64,000 nt of DNA from Acidobacteriota bacterium (GCA_003223025.1 QHXR01000022.1:37593-101592), one strand, 5' to 3'. Positions 8,744 to 16,536 are shown, numbered from the stretch's first letter. Notes: generated by a model from the letters alone, not told the origin. Numbers and translations: made by a program.

Positions 8744-9793
8744 ATGATCGACCGACGAAAATTCTTACAACTTCCGCTGGCTGGTATTCCGCTCATGCTG
8801 CTAAGCAAAGTCTCCGCGCAGCAAGGTTTTCCTATCGTTTCGACATCGAAAGTCAAAACGCCCGTCATTGTCTCCACCTGGGATGCGGGTGTGACTGCGA
8901 ACAATGGCGGATGGCCCGTTCTGCAGAAAGGCGGACGGGCTCTGGATGCGGTTGAAGCAGCGGGACGAGCCTCGGAAGACGAGCCGAGCTGCTGCGTCGG
9001 TCTGTCGGCCTGGCCTGATCGTGACGGCAAAGTCACACTCGACTCTTGCATCATGGACGGCAACGGAGATTGCGGCGGCGTCTCATTCCTCGAGCGGATC
9101 AAACATCCGGTCTCAGTTGCGCGAAAGGTGATGGAGAAAACTCCGCACGTGCTCCTTTCGGGGGAAGGTGCGCAGAAGTTTGCACTCGCGAACGGATTTC
9201 CGCTCGAAGATGGAAAGCTCTCGCCCGATGCGGAGAAAGAATGGAAAGAGTGGTTAAAGAAATCCGAATATAAGCCGTGGTCCGATCCGGCATTCAAACC
9301 GCCCGCGGGAACTGTGTCGCAATTTTCTCCGATGCAATTTACAAACGGCCTGCCGACTCACGACACGATGGGAACGGTGGCGATGGATTCGACCGGCAAG
9401 TTTGCCGGCATGGTGACGACGAGCGGGTTGGCTTTTAAGATGCGCGGTCGTGTCGGCGATTCGCCGATCATCGGTGCAGGTCTGTTCGTTGATAATGAGG
9501 TCGGGGCCGCGACAAGTTCGGGCGTCGGCGAAGAAGTGATCCGCATCTGCGGAACGCACACTGTCATCGAGCAGATGCGCATGGGGCGAACGCCGGAAAT
9601 GGCGTGCAAAGAGGCCGTCCGCCGGATCGTGAGGCGTGATCCGGAGAAGTCGAAGGAAATTCAAGTCGGATTTCTCGCACTCTCGAGAACAGGGGAGGTT
9701 GGTGCGTTCTCGATCACGAAGGGATTCACTTACGCCGTGCGGAGTGAGGATTTTCCGAAGGGAAGAATCTTCGAGGCAGACAGCTGGTTTTGA
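8744..9793 (+). CDS. Tat-exported N4-(beta-N-acetylglucosaminyl)-L-asparaginase family Ntn hydrolase
   Basis: A 349-residue glycosylasparaginase/isoaspartyl peptidase family protein (T2 Ntn hydrolase). It cuts asparagine-linked sugars or isoaspartyl bonds after autocatalytic cleavage before a threonine. The nucleophile is Thr208 in the HDTMG motif, followed by GRVGDSPIIGAG, the usual substrate-binding segment. The N-terminus has an RRKFLQ twin-arginine signal with a hydrophobic core ending near residue 25, so it should be folded and then exported by Tat. It is the second gene of a two-gene unit with the ABC exporter. It converges on the HIT gene across a hairpin. Confidence 0.92.
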   Translation: MIDRRKFLQLPLAGIPLMLLSKVSAQQGFPIVSTSKVKTPVIVSTWDAGVTANNGGWPVLQKGGRALDAVEAAGRASEDEPSCCVGLSAWPDRDGKVTLDSCIMDGNGDCGGVSFLERIKHPVSVARKVMEKTPHVLLSGEGAQKFALANGFPLEDGKLSPDAEKEWKEWLKKSEYKPWSDPAFKPPAGTVSQFSPMQFTNGLPTHDTMGTVAMDSTGKFAGMVTTSGLAFKMRGRVGDSPIIGAGLFVDNEVGAATSSGVGEEVIRICGTHTVIEQMRMGRTPEMACKEAVRRIVRRDPEKSKEIQVGFLALSRTGEVGAFSITKGFTYAVRSEDFPKGRIFEADSWF

Positions 9794-9819
9794 TCTCGCC
9801 AAATGTTTGAAAAGAAAGT

Positions 9820-9902
9820 GCCCGCGAAATACGCGAAAGGACGCGAAAAAAAGAAGGTAAAATCTTTTCTTTATTTCGCGTCTTTTCGCGTATTTCGCGG
9901 GC
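9820..9902. repeat. Inverted repeat of the 'cccgcgaaatacgcg' family, copy 1
   Basis: Arms at 9820-9848 and 9874-9902 are near-perfect reverse complements around a 25-base spacer. It lies between two convergent genes and could act as a bidirectional terminator. A second copy of the same words is at 15191-15274, also between convergent genes. Confidence 0.85.
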
Positions 9903-9912
9903 AGAACTTCTT

Positions 9913-10245
9913 TTAGATCTTGGTGTCAGGTTTGATCTGTTTGCCGGAATTCACATGAAAGTGTAGATGTTTCGAATCCTGGTACTCGCCCAGATTCGTC
10001 AGCACACGCGCCGCACCTTTCTCGCCGATCACTTTTGCTGCGACAGTTTTTACGACCTCGAGAAGTTCGTCGAGCATCTTCGTGTCGACCGTTAACAGAG
10101 AATCGATATGGTGTTTTGGAATGACGACGATGTGCGTTTCCCAGAACGGGCGGGTGTGATGAAAGGCGAGAACATTCTCGGTCTCGAAAACCTTCTCGAC
10201 CGATGTCTTGCCTGAGAGCACTTCTTCGCAGTAGAAATCTTGCAT
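9913..10245 (-). CDS. HIT family nucleotide-binding protein
   Basis: A 110-residue histidine-triad protein, the usual size for HinT-like hydrolases of purine nucleoside phosphoramidates. The triad HLHFHV is at residues 93-98, preceded by a conserved histidine region (PKHHIDSL, 44-50). Predicted cytosolic. It follows a methyltransferase gene on the same strand, separated by a 130-base gap filled with an inverted repeat. No genetic partner indicates a specific substrate. Confidence 0.92.
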   Translation of the reverse strand: MQDFYCEEVLSGKTSVEKVFETENVLAFHHTRPFWETHIVVIPKHHIDSLLTVDTKMLDELLEVVKTVAAKVIGEKGAARVLTNLGEYQDSKHLHFHVNSGKQIKPDTKI

Positions 10246-10271
10246 CAGTTTTTCTTTTCGCGGTCTGGCTT

Positions 10272-10357
10272 TGTTCGTGTGATTTCGTGTTACTTAGTGG
10301 TTCCAGTTCTGAAACGGGCACGACTGAAACCACCAAATCACACGAAATCACACAAAA
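10272..10357. repeat. Inverted repeat of the 'cgtgtgatttcgtgt' family, copy 1
   Basis: The left arm at about 10277-10308 carries the words ttcgtgtt and agtggttccagt. The right arm at about 10323-10353 is the reverse complement. Relatives lie at 20219-20306, 26428-26564 and 47836-47938. Confidence 0.8.
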
Positions 10358-10378
10358 CAAGAAACACTCTGCGCGCAG

Positions 10379-11206
10379 TCAGGCTCTTCTAGCCACCACA
10401 ACGATAGAAACGCCAAACGGAAAATTGAAATTCTTTAGCCAAAACCTTTCGGCTGAAAAAAGCTTGCCGAAGATTCCGTTAAGAGCCGAGACGTTCACGT
10501 TGTTCTCAGACTCCGGTTTGATTCCCGTCAGACGCATCAGCGTTCGACCGCCGAGTATCGGTGCGAAGAATGTCCAGTTCGCGTAGGTCGCTCGTTCAAC
10601 TGTGAACCCAGCTTTCTCCAATCGTTCGACTATCTCTCGTTTCGTGTACCTGATCCGGTGATTTGAAATGTCGTCCTGAACGCCCCACAACCACATGAAC
10701 GCCGGAACAAAGATCAGCGAATGGCCGCCGCGCTTCGTGACGCGGAACATTTCCTTTAGTCCCTCGATGTCGTCATCGAGATGTTCGACGACATCGAGGG
10801 CGGTCGTGACATCGAACGTTTCATCGGCGTAGGGAAGCGTCTCGGCCAATCCTTTCTGAACCTTTAAGCCCTTTCGACGACAGAACTCGAGAGCGTCATC
10901 TGATACGTCGACTCCTTCAGCCTCGCCGAATTGCGAGAGCATCTCGAGATTCGCACCCGTCCCGCAACCGACATCGAGGATTCGTATCGTAGCGCCGGCG
11001 TCCCGCCGGCTGTCGCGATCGCGTCCCGCGGTCGCGTTGAGGCCGGGACGGCCTCGAGACAGCCGCCGGGACGGCGGCGTTACGATGTCTCGCAAGAATG
11101 TTTCGAGAATCGCGCGGCGTCCGACGAACCACCAATGCGAATCCTCGACGCGATCCATGATCGCGTACGTATGCTGCTGCATTTCCTGAGGTAGTGTCGA
11201 ACTCAT
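10379..11206 (-). CDS. Class I SAM-dependent methyltransferase with an in-frame repeat insertion
   Basis: A 275-residue methyltransferase. The N-terminal WWFVGRR segment (about 25-31) is typical of the methyltransferases that accompany polyisoprenyl or glycan glycosyltransferases. Motif I is LDVGCGTG (77-84) and a later VVEHLDD segment matches motif III. Residues of about 41-73 are an Arg/Gly/Ala-rich insert just before motif I. It is encoded by a GC-rich palindromic repeat, and the reading frame is preserved. Since it falls at a surface position before the first strand, activity may be kept. The methylated substrate is unknown. Confidence 0.85.
   Translation of the reverse strand: MSSTLPQEMQQHTYAIMDRVEDSHWWFVGRRAILETFLRDIVTPPSRRLSRGRPGLNATAGRDRDSRRDAGATIRILDVGCGTGANLEMLSQFGEAEGVDVSDDALEFCRRKGLKVQKGLAETLPYADETFDVTTALDVVEHLDDDIEGLKEMFRVTKRGGHSLIFVPAFMWLWGVQDDISNHRIRYTKREIVERLEKAGFTVERATYANWTFFAPILGGRTLMRLTGIKPESENNVNVSALNGIFGKLFSAERFWLKNFNFPFGVSIVVVARRA
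10988..11085. repeat. GC-rich palindromic element in frame inside a methyltransferase gene
   Basis: The outer arms cgtagcgccggcgtcccgcc and its near-complement around 11064-11085 enclose further complementary words (cgcgatcgcg, ggccgggacggcc). Base composition is clearly more GC-rich than the gene around it. It adds about 33 codons without a stop or frame change. Confidence 0.7.
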
Positions 11207-11211
11207 AAGAC

Positions 11212-11266
11212 TAGTTTGTCATAAGTCCCATGGGTCCTATATGACCTATGAGACCTATGGCGATCA
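11212..11266. repeat. Stutter tract of the word gacctatg
   Basis: Four to five degenerate copies of a 9-10 bp unit related to gacctatga or cccatgggt. The tract spans the gap between the methyltransferase start (11206) and the stop of the HExxH gene (11264). Confidence 0.6.
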
Positions 11267-11908
11267 GCGTTGTCGTAATCCCAACAACTCGCTCGCCCTC
11301 GGACCCGGATTCGTGTCGAGTATCAGACTGTAATTATCGCGAAGGCGTGAACGGATCCCTTCTTCGTTCAGGAAGCATCCGCGCTCCGCTTCGCGTCCGA
11401 GGATCAGCAATTCGATCCCTTCTTCGATGTACTCATCGCGAGCGATGCAGAGCATGTATTCGCCCGCGGTCCGGTGAGCTTCCCACTCGAGCTCGTAAAG
11501 CGTGGGATCGAAAAGACTGAGCGGGTTCACGTCCGCATCGGAAAAGCTCGCGATCGTTTGCGCAAAATCGAATGCGTGACGGCCCTCGTGAACGAACGTG
11601 CCTTCGCATCCGCGCTGTCCGCCGGTGTCGATCGTCTCCTCGGCGATCGCGATGTAGATCTCATCGAATGCTTCTTCGATACTAAGTCGCTCGTCTTCGA
11701 TCCGGTCATTCGTGTCGCCGTTATCGACCAGACCCGTGACACCGGACGCGTTGACCTCAGCGACCGGCTTCACCCGAATGTGCATCTTCGAGTCGAGGAT
11801 GAGCTTAGCGATGTCGCGGTGCGAATCGTTGCCCTTATCGAGGATGACGTCGAATGCATCTTCGATCGATTGACGGTATTTCTTCGCGATTCCTTTTTCG
11901 AACTTCAT
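11264..11908 (-). CDS. Uncharacterised protein with an HExxH metallopeptidase-like motif
   Basis: A 214-residue soluble protein of no family I recognise. Residues 107-111 are HEGRH, an HExxH zinc-binding motif. About 30 residues later, ELEWEAHRTAGEY (139-151) offers Glu143 as a third zinc ligand, an arrangement seen in gluzincin-type peptidases. A conserved-looking aspartate-rich segment (VDNGDTNDRIED, 61-72) precedes it. There is no signal peptide, so it would be cytosolic. I use the ATG at 11908 because the longer frame to 12142 runs through an intergenic inverted repeat. Metallopeptidase activity is inferred from the motif only. Confidence 0.6.
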   Translation of the reverse strand: MKFEKGIAKKYRQSIEDAFDVILDKGNDSHRDIAKLILDSKMHIRVKPVAEVNASGVTGLVDNGDTNDRIEDERLSIEEAFDEIYIAIAEETIDTGGQRGCEGTFVHEGRHAFDFAQTIASFSDADVNPLSLFDPTLYELEWEAHRTAGEYMLCIARDEYIEEGIELLILGREAERGCFLNEEGIRSRLRDNYSLILDTNPGPRASELLGLRQR

Positions 11909-11917
11909 TGGTTTTTT

Positions 11918-12027
11918 ACCGCCGAGACGCGGAGACGCAGAGATGAATAAACACTTTCCAAAACTCGACTCGAAATTGTCTGTCGACGCCCAAATGAATA
12001 TCTCAGCGTCTCGGTGTCTCGGCGGTT
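11918..12027. repeat. Inverted repeat of the 'cgccgagacgc' family, copy 1
   Basis: Arms at about 11918-11946 and 11999-12027 are made of the repeated word gagacgc and its complement gcgtctc. They flank a 50-base spacer. A second copy is at 36324-36440. Confidence 0.8.
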
Positions 12028-12036
12028 CAAAGCAGT

Positions 12037-12142
12037 CTCCCAAATCCGCACCAACTGTTCCGATTATGCCGGATGATATCGACGTCACCAGCTTTGATCT
12101 CTTCCCACCAACTCTCAAAATCTTCTGTGCTGCTCGCGCCAT
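12037..12142 (-). pseudogene. Out-of-frame C-terminal remnant of the Trm112 methyltransferase
   Basis: Read in the frame shifted relative to the upstream gene, this stretch encodes about 30 residues (FESWWEEIKAGDVDII then HNRNSWCGFG). They resemble the C-terminal end of this methyltransferase class. The stop at 12037 lies directly before the inverted repeat. About 15 expected residues between GWREQH and the remnant are missing. This reading is by eye and tentative. Confidence 0.45.
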
Positions 12143-12972
12143 CCGAACGTTCCGATGTGATTCAGGTAGTCGTTATAAAAAAGCTTGCTCGCGATCGGTT
12201 TCGCGGCGATGTTCGCCGGTCGATAGACGAGCTTCGTCGTCAGGAAGAGCGAAAGCGTCGGCAGTTTGGAAAGTTGATACAACACCGGTTGACTGATCTT
12301 AGATGTGAATCCCTCGCGAAGCGGATCGATGTACTTCGTGATCCACTCGTTATTTTCCGCACCGTAAACCCAAGCTGAAATATAGCCGCCTTTTTTTACT
12401 TTCGAAGCGAGCGAGAGAAATGCTTTCTTCGGATCGGGCGTGTGATGCAGCACGCCGACACTGAAGGCGTAGTCGAATTCTCGCTTGAACGGAAGTTTGA
12501 AAATGTCGCACTGAACGATGTGGACGGTCGGCGTATGACGCGTCAACGCGAATGCAGATTCGACTCCGTCACCGAGATCGATTCCGATCACTTCCTTCGC
12601 ACCCCACTCGGCGGCGAGTTTTGTATGCCGACCTTTTCCGCACCCGCCTTCGAGCACGACCTTGCCTTCGAAAAACTCCGGCTTCACCGGTTGCAGCCAA
12701 CCTAGAAATTGTTCGTTGTACTTCGGATCCTCTTGTGTGAAATGTGTCCACTGCCAACCGAAATTTTCAGCAGTCTCAGCTTTGTCCTCTTCGATCTTTC
12801 CGAGATCGGCAAACCGCGGAACACCGCGCACGACCTTGTATTCGCGTGTGCACTTCTTGCACGTCAGCACGCCCTCGATGATTTCTTTATCGTCGTACTT
12901 GCTGGCGTAAGCGAGCAGGATGTCACCGCCGCAGGTCGGGCAAGCGAGCAAATCTAGTAGTCTTTCTTTCAT
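12115..12972 (-). CDS. Trm112-domain class I methyltransferase, C-terminus damaged
   Basis: A 285-residue protein. An N-terminal Trm112-like zinc ribbon has ligands C11, C14, C38 and C41. A SAM-dependent methyltransferase domain follows, with motif I LEGGCGKGRHT at about 107-117 and the FSVGVLHHTPDPKKA motif. Proteins of this shape methylate small molecules or lipid-linked intermediates; the target is unknown. The frame ends soon after FGWREQH. The other minus-strand frame just beyond (about 12142 to 12037) encodes a family-like tail with FESWWEEIKAG and HNRNSW before its stop. That suggests a small deletion with frame change near the 3' end. The catalytic core is intact. Confidence 0.85.
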   Translation of the reverse strand: MKERLLDLLACPTCGGDILLAYASKYDDKEIIEGVLTCKKCTREYKVVRGVPRFADLGKIEEDKAETAENFGWQWTHFTQEDPKYNEQFLGWLQPVKPEFFEGKVVLEGGCGKGRHTKLAAEWGAKEVIGIDLGDGVESAFALTRHTPTVHIVQCDIFKLPFKREFDYAFSVGVLHHTPDPKKAFLSLASKVKKGGYISAWVYGAENNEWITKYIDPLREGFTSKISQPVLYQLSKLPTLSLFLTTKLVYRPANIAAKPIASKLFYNDYLNHIGTFGWREQHRRF

Positions 12973-13006
12973 CTAGAAACTAATTTCAGAACAGCTTTTT
13001 TTTGTA

Positions 13007-13151
13007 GGAGGCTCTGTAGGAGCGACATGTTGGTAGAACGGAGCCTCCTAACCCAGTCGAGCTCCGTATGAGCGGCACAGGGTGTCGCTCATACGGAGCT
13101 CATGTAAATTATTCGTCGTCGGTCTACCAACATTTCGCTCCTAACGGAGCT
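13007..13151. repeat. Nested cruciform-like inverted repeats
   Basis: An outer pair (about 13009-13037 with 13123-13150) carries the words gtaggagcgacatgttggtaga and complement. It encloses a second, almost perfect inner hairpin (13059-13102) with gagctccgtatgagcg arms. No gene is present in 12973-13153. Confidence 0.8.
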
Positions 13152-13153
13152 AA

Positions 13154-13630
13154 CTACTCCGAGGACCCTCCGACATATGCCTTGAACTCCTCAAACTCGC
13201 GATATGGAAACGGCTGGCGCCAGTTGAATTCAAACTCGTCCGTCTCGCGATCTTCATACAATTGATCGAATGTCGCGGCGAAGGATCCAATAACATCGCC
13301 GAGCGGACCCGCATACGAGAACACCAACTCGCGTTCAGCAACGTCGCGTTCATCGGTCGGATACTGATAGATCTCAATCAGCAGATCCGAACCGTTTCGG
13401 ACAAATCGAAAATCGAACTCCTCCGGATCGCGGTTCCATTTCAAAACATATTCGTTTGCGGCCGATTTTACGTCAGCAAGCGACGTCAGAATCTTCATCA
13501 ACTCGGGCAGCGCCAATTCGTGAGGAGCATGGGCCGTCGTCGTGTGAAACTCACTCGCGCCGTCATCGAATCCGATCGACATCCATCCGCATTGCGGGCT
13601 GTTAAAGCTGACCTCAAGTTTCCCGGCCAT
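13154..13630 (-). CDS. Hypothetical protein
   Basis: A 158-residue acidic, soluble protein with no recognised domain. The sequence is rich in Asp, Glu, Phe and Tyr. It has the alternating pattern of a compact beta-rich fold (for example FDFRFVRNGSDLLIEIYQYP at about 73-92). There is no signal peptide. Codon use looks like that of its neighbours, and a divergent gene with a good ribosome site starts 55 bases away. I cannot assign a function. Confidence 0.65.
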   Translation of the reverse strand: MAGKLEVSFNSPQCGWMSIGFDDGASEFHTTTAHAPHELALPELMKILTSLADVKSAANEYVLKWNRDPEEFDFRFVRNGSDLLIEIYQYPTDERDVAERELVFSYAGPLGDVIGSFAATFDQLYEDRETDEFEFNWRQPFPYREFEEFKAYVGGSSE

Positions 13631-13670
13631 AAGTCAGTTATGGTAACTTGTGAGCGAATGTTCGACAAAC

Positions 13671-13675
13671 GGAGG
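13671..13675 (+). promoter_or_regulatory. Ribosome binding site fixing the ExbD-like start
   Basis: A GGAGG sequence 9 bases before the ATG at 13685. It decides between this start and the longer open frame that begins at 13262 and runs antisense through the hypothetical gene. Confidence 0.7.
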
Positions 13676-13684
13676 ATTGGTGGC

Positions 13685-14326
13685 ATGTCTCTCGTTTTTA
13701 CCAAATGGGCGTCGATTTCCCTCTGCCTAATCGTCCTATGCGGATCCGCAAGGTTCGCGGGAGCACAAGTTCTGACCGGTGAGACGAAGATCTCCGAGCT
13801 CGTCATAGTCAACGTCCGTGCGGACAAACCTTCGCAGGAAATCAAATCGCTTGTCGAAATGCTTAAGGTAGAGCGAGCCAAGGGTCCGGCCGAATTGAAC
13901 GTCGACGTGGTGCACGGGCCGACTCTCAATATCCCACCCGAACCCCGCGAATCCAACAACCTGGACGTGAAACCGGACCCGCTTTTGTTGACGGTAACGG
14001 TTGGTCCGAAGGGGAATGTGGAATTGAACTCTGAAAAGTTGGGGAGTCTCTTGAACGTCGAACCACTCACAAAGCTCCTGGTAAAAGTTTTTAAGGACCG
14101 CGAAGTCAACGGTGTGTTTCGCGAAGACACGAACGACGTCGAAAAGACTGTGAGGCTGAGACTGGATCCCGCTCTGAAAGTTAGCGATCTGGAAAAGATC
14201 GCGATCGGAGTGGACGAAGCCGGATCCGATCGTATCGTCTTACTGATCGATCCGCCGGATACCTTGCCAAGTATTGATACGATTTTCCTGCCGCAGGTAC
14301 CCTCTCGAAAGCGTAAACGCCACTGA
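13685..14326 (+). CDS. Exported ExbD/TolR-like periplasmic domain protein
   Basis: A 213-residue protein with an N-terminal signal sequence (hydrophobic core about 10-26, ending ARFAGAQ). The C-terminal part (about 125-200) resembles the periplasmic domain of ExbD/TolR. It shows [10 protein letters not shown], a central [13 protein letters not shown] helix, and [25 protein letters not shown] ending in IVLLID. True ExbD keeps a membrane helix with a conserved Asp for proton flow. Here the hydrophobic segment looks like a cleavable signal without that Asp, so energy coupling is doubtful. It is followed after 10 bases by thyA, so the two are probably co-transcribed. Family assignment is by pattern only. 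Confidence 0.6.
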   Translation: MSLVFTKWASISLCLIVLCGSARFAGAQVLTGETKISELVIVNVRADKPSQEIKSLVEMLKVERAKGPAELNVDVVHGPTLNIPPEPRESNNLDVKPDPLLLTVTVGPKGNVELNSEKLGSLLNVEPLTKLLVKVFKDREVNGVFREDTNDVEKTVRLRLDPALKVSDLEKIAIGVDEAGSDRIVLLIDPPDTLPSIDTIFLPQVPSRKRKRH

Positions 14327-14336
14327 CCCGTTTTTT

Positions 14337-15182
14337 ATGAAGCAGTATCACGACCTTCTCAGACATATTCTCGAAAACGGTACCCGTCACGAAGACCGGA
14401 CCGGTGTCGGGACGATCTCGACATTTGGATATCAAACTCGGTTCGATCTTCGCGAAGGATTTCCCATCGTCACGACCAAACGAGTTCCGTTTCGATGGGT
14501 TGCTGAAGAATTGTTCTGGTTTCTGAGTGGCTCGACAAGCGAGGCTGACCTTCAGGCACGCGGTGTGGATATCTGGCAGGAATGGGCGACCGAGGAGCAG
14601 ACCTCAAGATTCGATCGGAGCGCCGGCGATCTCGGGCCCGTGTATGGATATCTTTGGCGGTCGTTCGGCGGTGATTACCCGGAGATGAACGGCGTAGATC
14701 AGATCGCTCGACTGATCCGCGAGATCGAACAGAATCCAAACTCGCGTCGCCTGATCGTCACCGGTTGGAATCCGGAGACATGTGATGAAGTCGCGCTGCC
14801 TCCGTGTCATACGCTTTTCCAATTCAAGATCGACGGCGGAAAGACGCTCCACTGCCAACTCTATCAACGATCAGCCGACGCGTTCCTCGGCGTGCCGTTT
14901 AATATCTCGAGTTACGCGCTACTGACCCATCTCATCGCTCACGTGTGCGGTCTCGAGGTCGGAGATTTCATTCACACGTTTGGTGATCTGCACATCTATT
15001 CGAATCATTTCGATCAGGTGCACGAACTCCTATCCCGAGAACCGTTCGAACTGCCGAAGTTAGAATTTCTGAACGCTTCGAACCTGAAAGGACTCGACGG
15101 GCTTTTGAATTTCAAATTTGAGAATTTGAAATTGGAAGGTTATCAACCCCACGGCAAGATCGCGGCGCCCGTGGCTGTCTAA
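14337..15182 (+). CDS. thyA: Thymidylate synthase
   Basis: A 281-residue ThyA, which makes dTMP from dUMP with methylene-tetrahydrofolate. The N-terminal HEDRTGVGT motif and the catalytic Cys157 in [10 protein letters not shown] are present. The dUMP-binding [17 protein letters not shown] segment and the C-terminal APVAV end, which closes over the active site, complete the family pattern. The length is normal. I start at the ATG at 14337. It lies 10 bases after an ExbD-like gene. No dihydrofolate reductase follows; a hairpin and a convergent gene do. Confidence 0.97.
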   Translation: MKQYHDLLRHILENGTRHEDRTGVGTISTFGYQTRFDLREGFPIVTTKRVPFRWVAEELFWFLSGSTSEADLQARGVDIWQEWATEEQTSRFDRSAGDLGPVYGYLWRSFGGDYPEMNGVDQIARLIREIEQNPNSRRLIVTGWNPETCDEVALPPCHTLFQFKIDGGKTLHCQLYQRSADAFLGVPFNISSYALLTHLIAHVCGLEVGDFIHTFGDLHIYSNHFDQVHELLSREPFELPKLEFLNASNLKGLDGLLNFKFENLKLEGYQPHGKIAAPVAV

Positions 15183-15190
15183 AAATTATT

Positions 15191-15274
15191 GCCCGCGAAA
15201 TACGCGAAAAGGACGCGAAATACAGAAAGGAAAACTCTTTCTTATTTTCGCGTCCTTTCGCGTATTTCGCGGGC
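15191..15274. repeat. Inverted repeat of the 'cccgcgaaatacgcg' family, copy 2
   Basis: Arms at about 15191-15220 and 15246-15274 repeat the words of the element at 9820-9902. It again sits between two convergent genes (thyA and the VWA gene) and could serve as a bidirectional terminator. Confidence 0.85.
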
Positions 15275-15284
15275 AAACTAGTTC

Positions 15285-16178
15285 TTATTTAACATTCGGC
15301 GGCTGCGCAGTCTTCGTGCGGACCGTTATTCCTTCGGGTGCAGTAAGAAAAACGCGACGGATGTCATAACTTGAAGTGTTCGTCGGGATGTACGAGAGCA
15401 GATATCGGCTGCGTCGCAATTCGTCGCAGATCGTCTTCGCCGCGTCTTGCGCTTCTTCGAGCGGAAAGATCGTTCCGCCGGTCCCCTCAGTAAGCTGTGT
15501 CAGAACCGCAGGAGCTTTGGGCTGATCGCGGCGATAGACTCCGCCGGTGCGATCGGGAAGCTGCAATGCATAAACCGTGACGTTCTCGGTCTGAAGACGA
15601 CCGAGAATCGTCTGGAAATTCATCTTGCTTCCACGATCGACTCCGTCACTGATCAGAACGACCGCCACCTTTCGGGTTCCCGGCATCAACGGTTGGAGGA
15701 CTTCGGTCACGGTCGAATCGAGTGCGTCGAAAAGATTCGGGCTTCCTTTTTTTCGGAATGTCGCGAGCGACGTTTCCATCTTTTTAGCGTCATCGGTCCA
15801 TTCCTGAACGATCTCCGCTTTTTCGTCGTAGGCGAGGACGAACAACTGATCGCCGTCGAAGATCTCATACGCAAATTCCATCGTCGCCTTTTTCAACTTC
15901 TCAACATCGGCTCCGATAGTCTGCGAGTTGTCGACCAGAAGGACGATCTTGGACGGCGACGGGTCAAGACTGAAATTCCGTATCTTCTGTTCGAACCCGT
16001 TTTCGTACAGCGACAGATTCTCGACCCTAATCGGATCCGTCTTCCCGTCGGTCCGTGAAGCCGTCACGGTCAGGAGCGTGCCCTCGAGATTGCCGCCGCG
16101 ATTTACATTTCCCGACTGCGCGAATCCTGAGATCACGGACGTAGCAATCAAAATTGAAATTATTACCAGTCGGGTCAT
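15285..16178 (-). CDS. Exported VWFA-related acidobacterial-type protein
   Basis: A 297-residue protein with a signal peptide (about 1-20, ending SGFAQ) and a von Willebrand factor A domain (about 75-265). The MIDAS metal site is DNSQT (83-87), a slight variant of DxSxS, with VLISDGVD for the later Asp. It matches the VWFA-related domain family found mainly in Acidobacteriota and usually exported. VWA domains bind proteins in a metal-dependent way; the ligand is unknown. Its start abuts the FmdB stop with no gap, so the two are translationally coupled. Confidence 0.9.
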   Translation of the reverse strand: MTRLVIISILIATSVISGFAQSGNVNRGGNLEGTLLTVTASRTDGKTDPIRVENLSLYENGFEQKIRNFSLDPSPSKIVLLVDNSQTIGADVEKLKKATMEFAYEIFDGDQLFVLAYDEKAEIVQEWTDDAKKMETSLATFRKKGSPNLFDALDSTVTEVLQPLMPGTRKVAVVLISDGVDRGSKMNFQTILGRLQTENVTVYALQLPDRTGGVYRRDQPKAPAVLTQLTEGTGGTIFPLEEAQDAAKTICDELRRSRYLLSYIPTNTSSYDIRRVFLTAPEGITVRTKTAQPPNVK

Positions 16179-16502
16179 TTAATCTTTCGTCGTCGATCCG
16201 CCGTCTTTTTTGGGCGTCGGTGCAGCGTCGCTTTTCGGCTTTGATGCATCAGCGGACTTTTCGGTTGATTCACCACTCGAACCTTTTTCAGTTTTCGCGG
16301 ATCCTTCGGTCTTGGCCCCGCTCTTACCTGCATAATCGGTGACATACCAGCCGGCTCCTTTAAATTGGAACCCGGAGAGCGACCACTGTTTCTCCAGCTC
16401 GCCGCCGCAGGTTTCACATTTCTTCAGGGGTTCTTCGTTAACAGACTGACGTTTCTCGATTTGCGTCCCGCAGTCCTTACATCTGTACTCGTAAATAGGC
16501 AT
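16179..16502 (-). CDS. FmdB-family zinc-ribbon regulatory-type protein
   Basis: A 107-residue protein. The N-terminal MPIYEYRC zinc ribbon has ligands C8, C11, C29 and C32, typical of the FmdB family of small putative regulators. The WSLSGFQFKGAGWYVTDY segment that commonly follows is also present. The rest (about 60-107) is a low-complexity Lys/Ser/Ala tail of a kind common in this family. It is the first gene of a pair with the VWA protein. A TATAAT-like box lies about 30 bases upstream on this strand. The biochemical role is unknown. Confidence 0.9.
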   Translation of the reverse strand: MPIYEYRCKDCGTQIEKRQSVNEEPLKKCETCGGELEKQWSLSGFQFKGAGWYVTDYAGKSGAKTEGSAKTEKGSSGESTEKSADASKPKSDAAPTPKKDGGSTTKD

Positions 16503-16530
16503 AAACTAAATAAATAAAAAAGCTGGGAGT

Positions 16531-16536
16531 ATTATA
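16531..16536 (-). promoter_or_regulatory. TATAAT box upstream of fmdB
   Basis: A perfect TATAAT on the minus strand lies 28 bases before the fmdB ATG. No good -35 box is seen at the usual distance. Confidence 0.35.

Noticed and set aside
11264..12142. A 292-residue form of the HExxH protein
   Set aside because: The extension reads through the cgccgagacgc hairpin and the methyltransferase remnant, so it is not protein-like.
15100..15145. The aaatttgaaatt words near the end of thyA as an intragenic repeat
   Set aside because: They encode [11 protein letters not shown], the normal ThyA C-terminal segment, so the likeness to the intergenic stutter at 51905 is probably chance.
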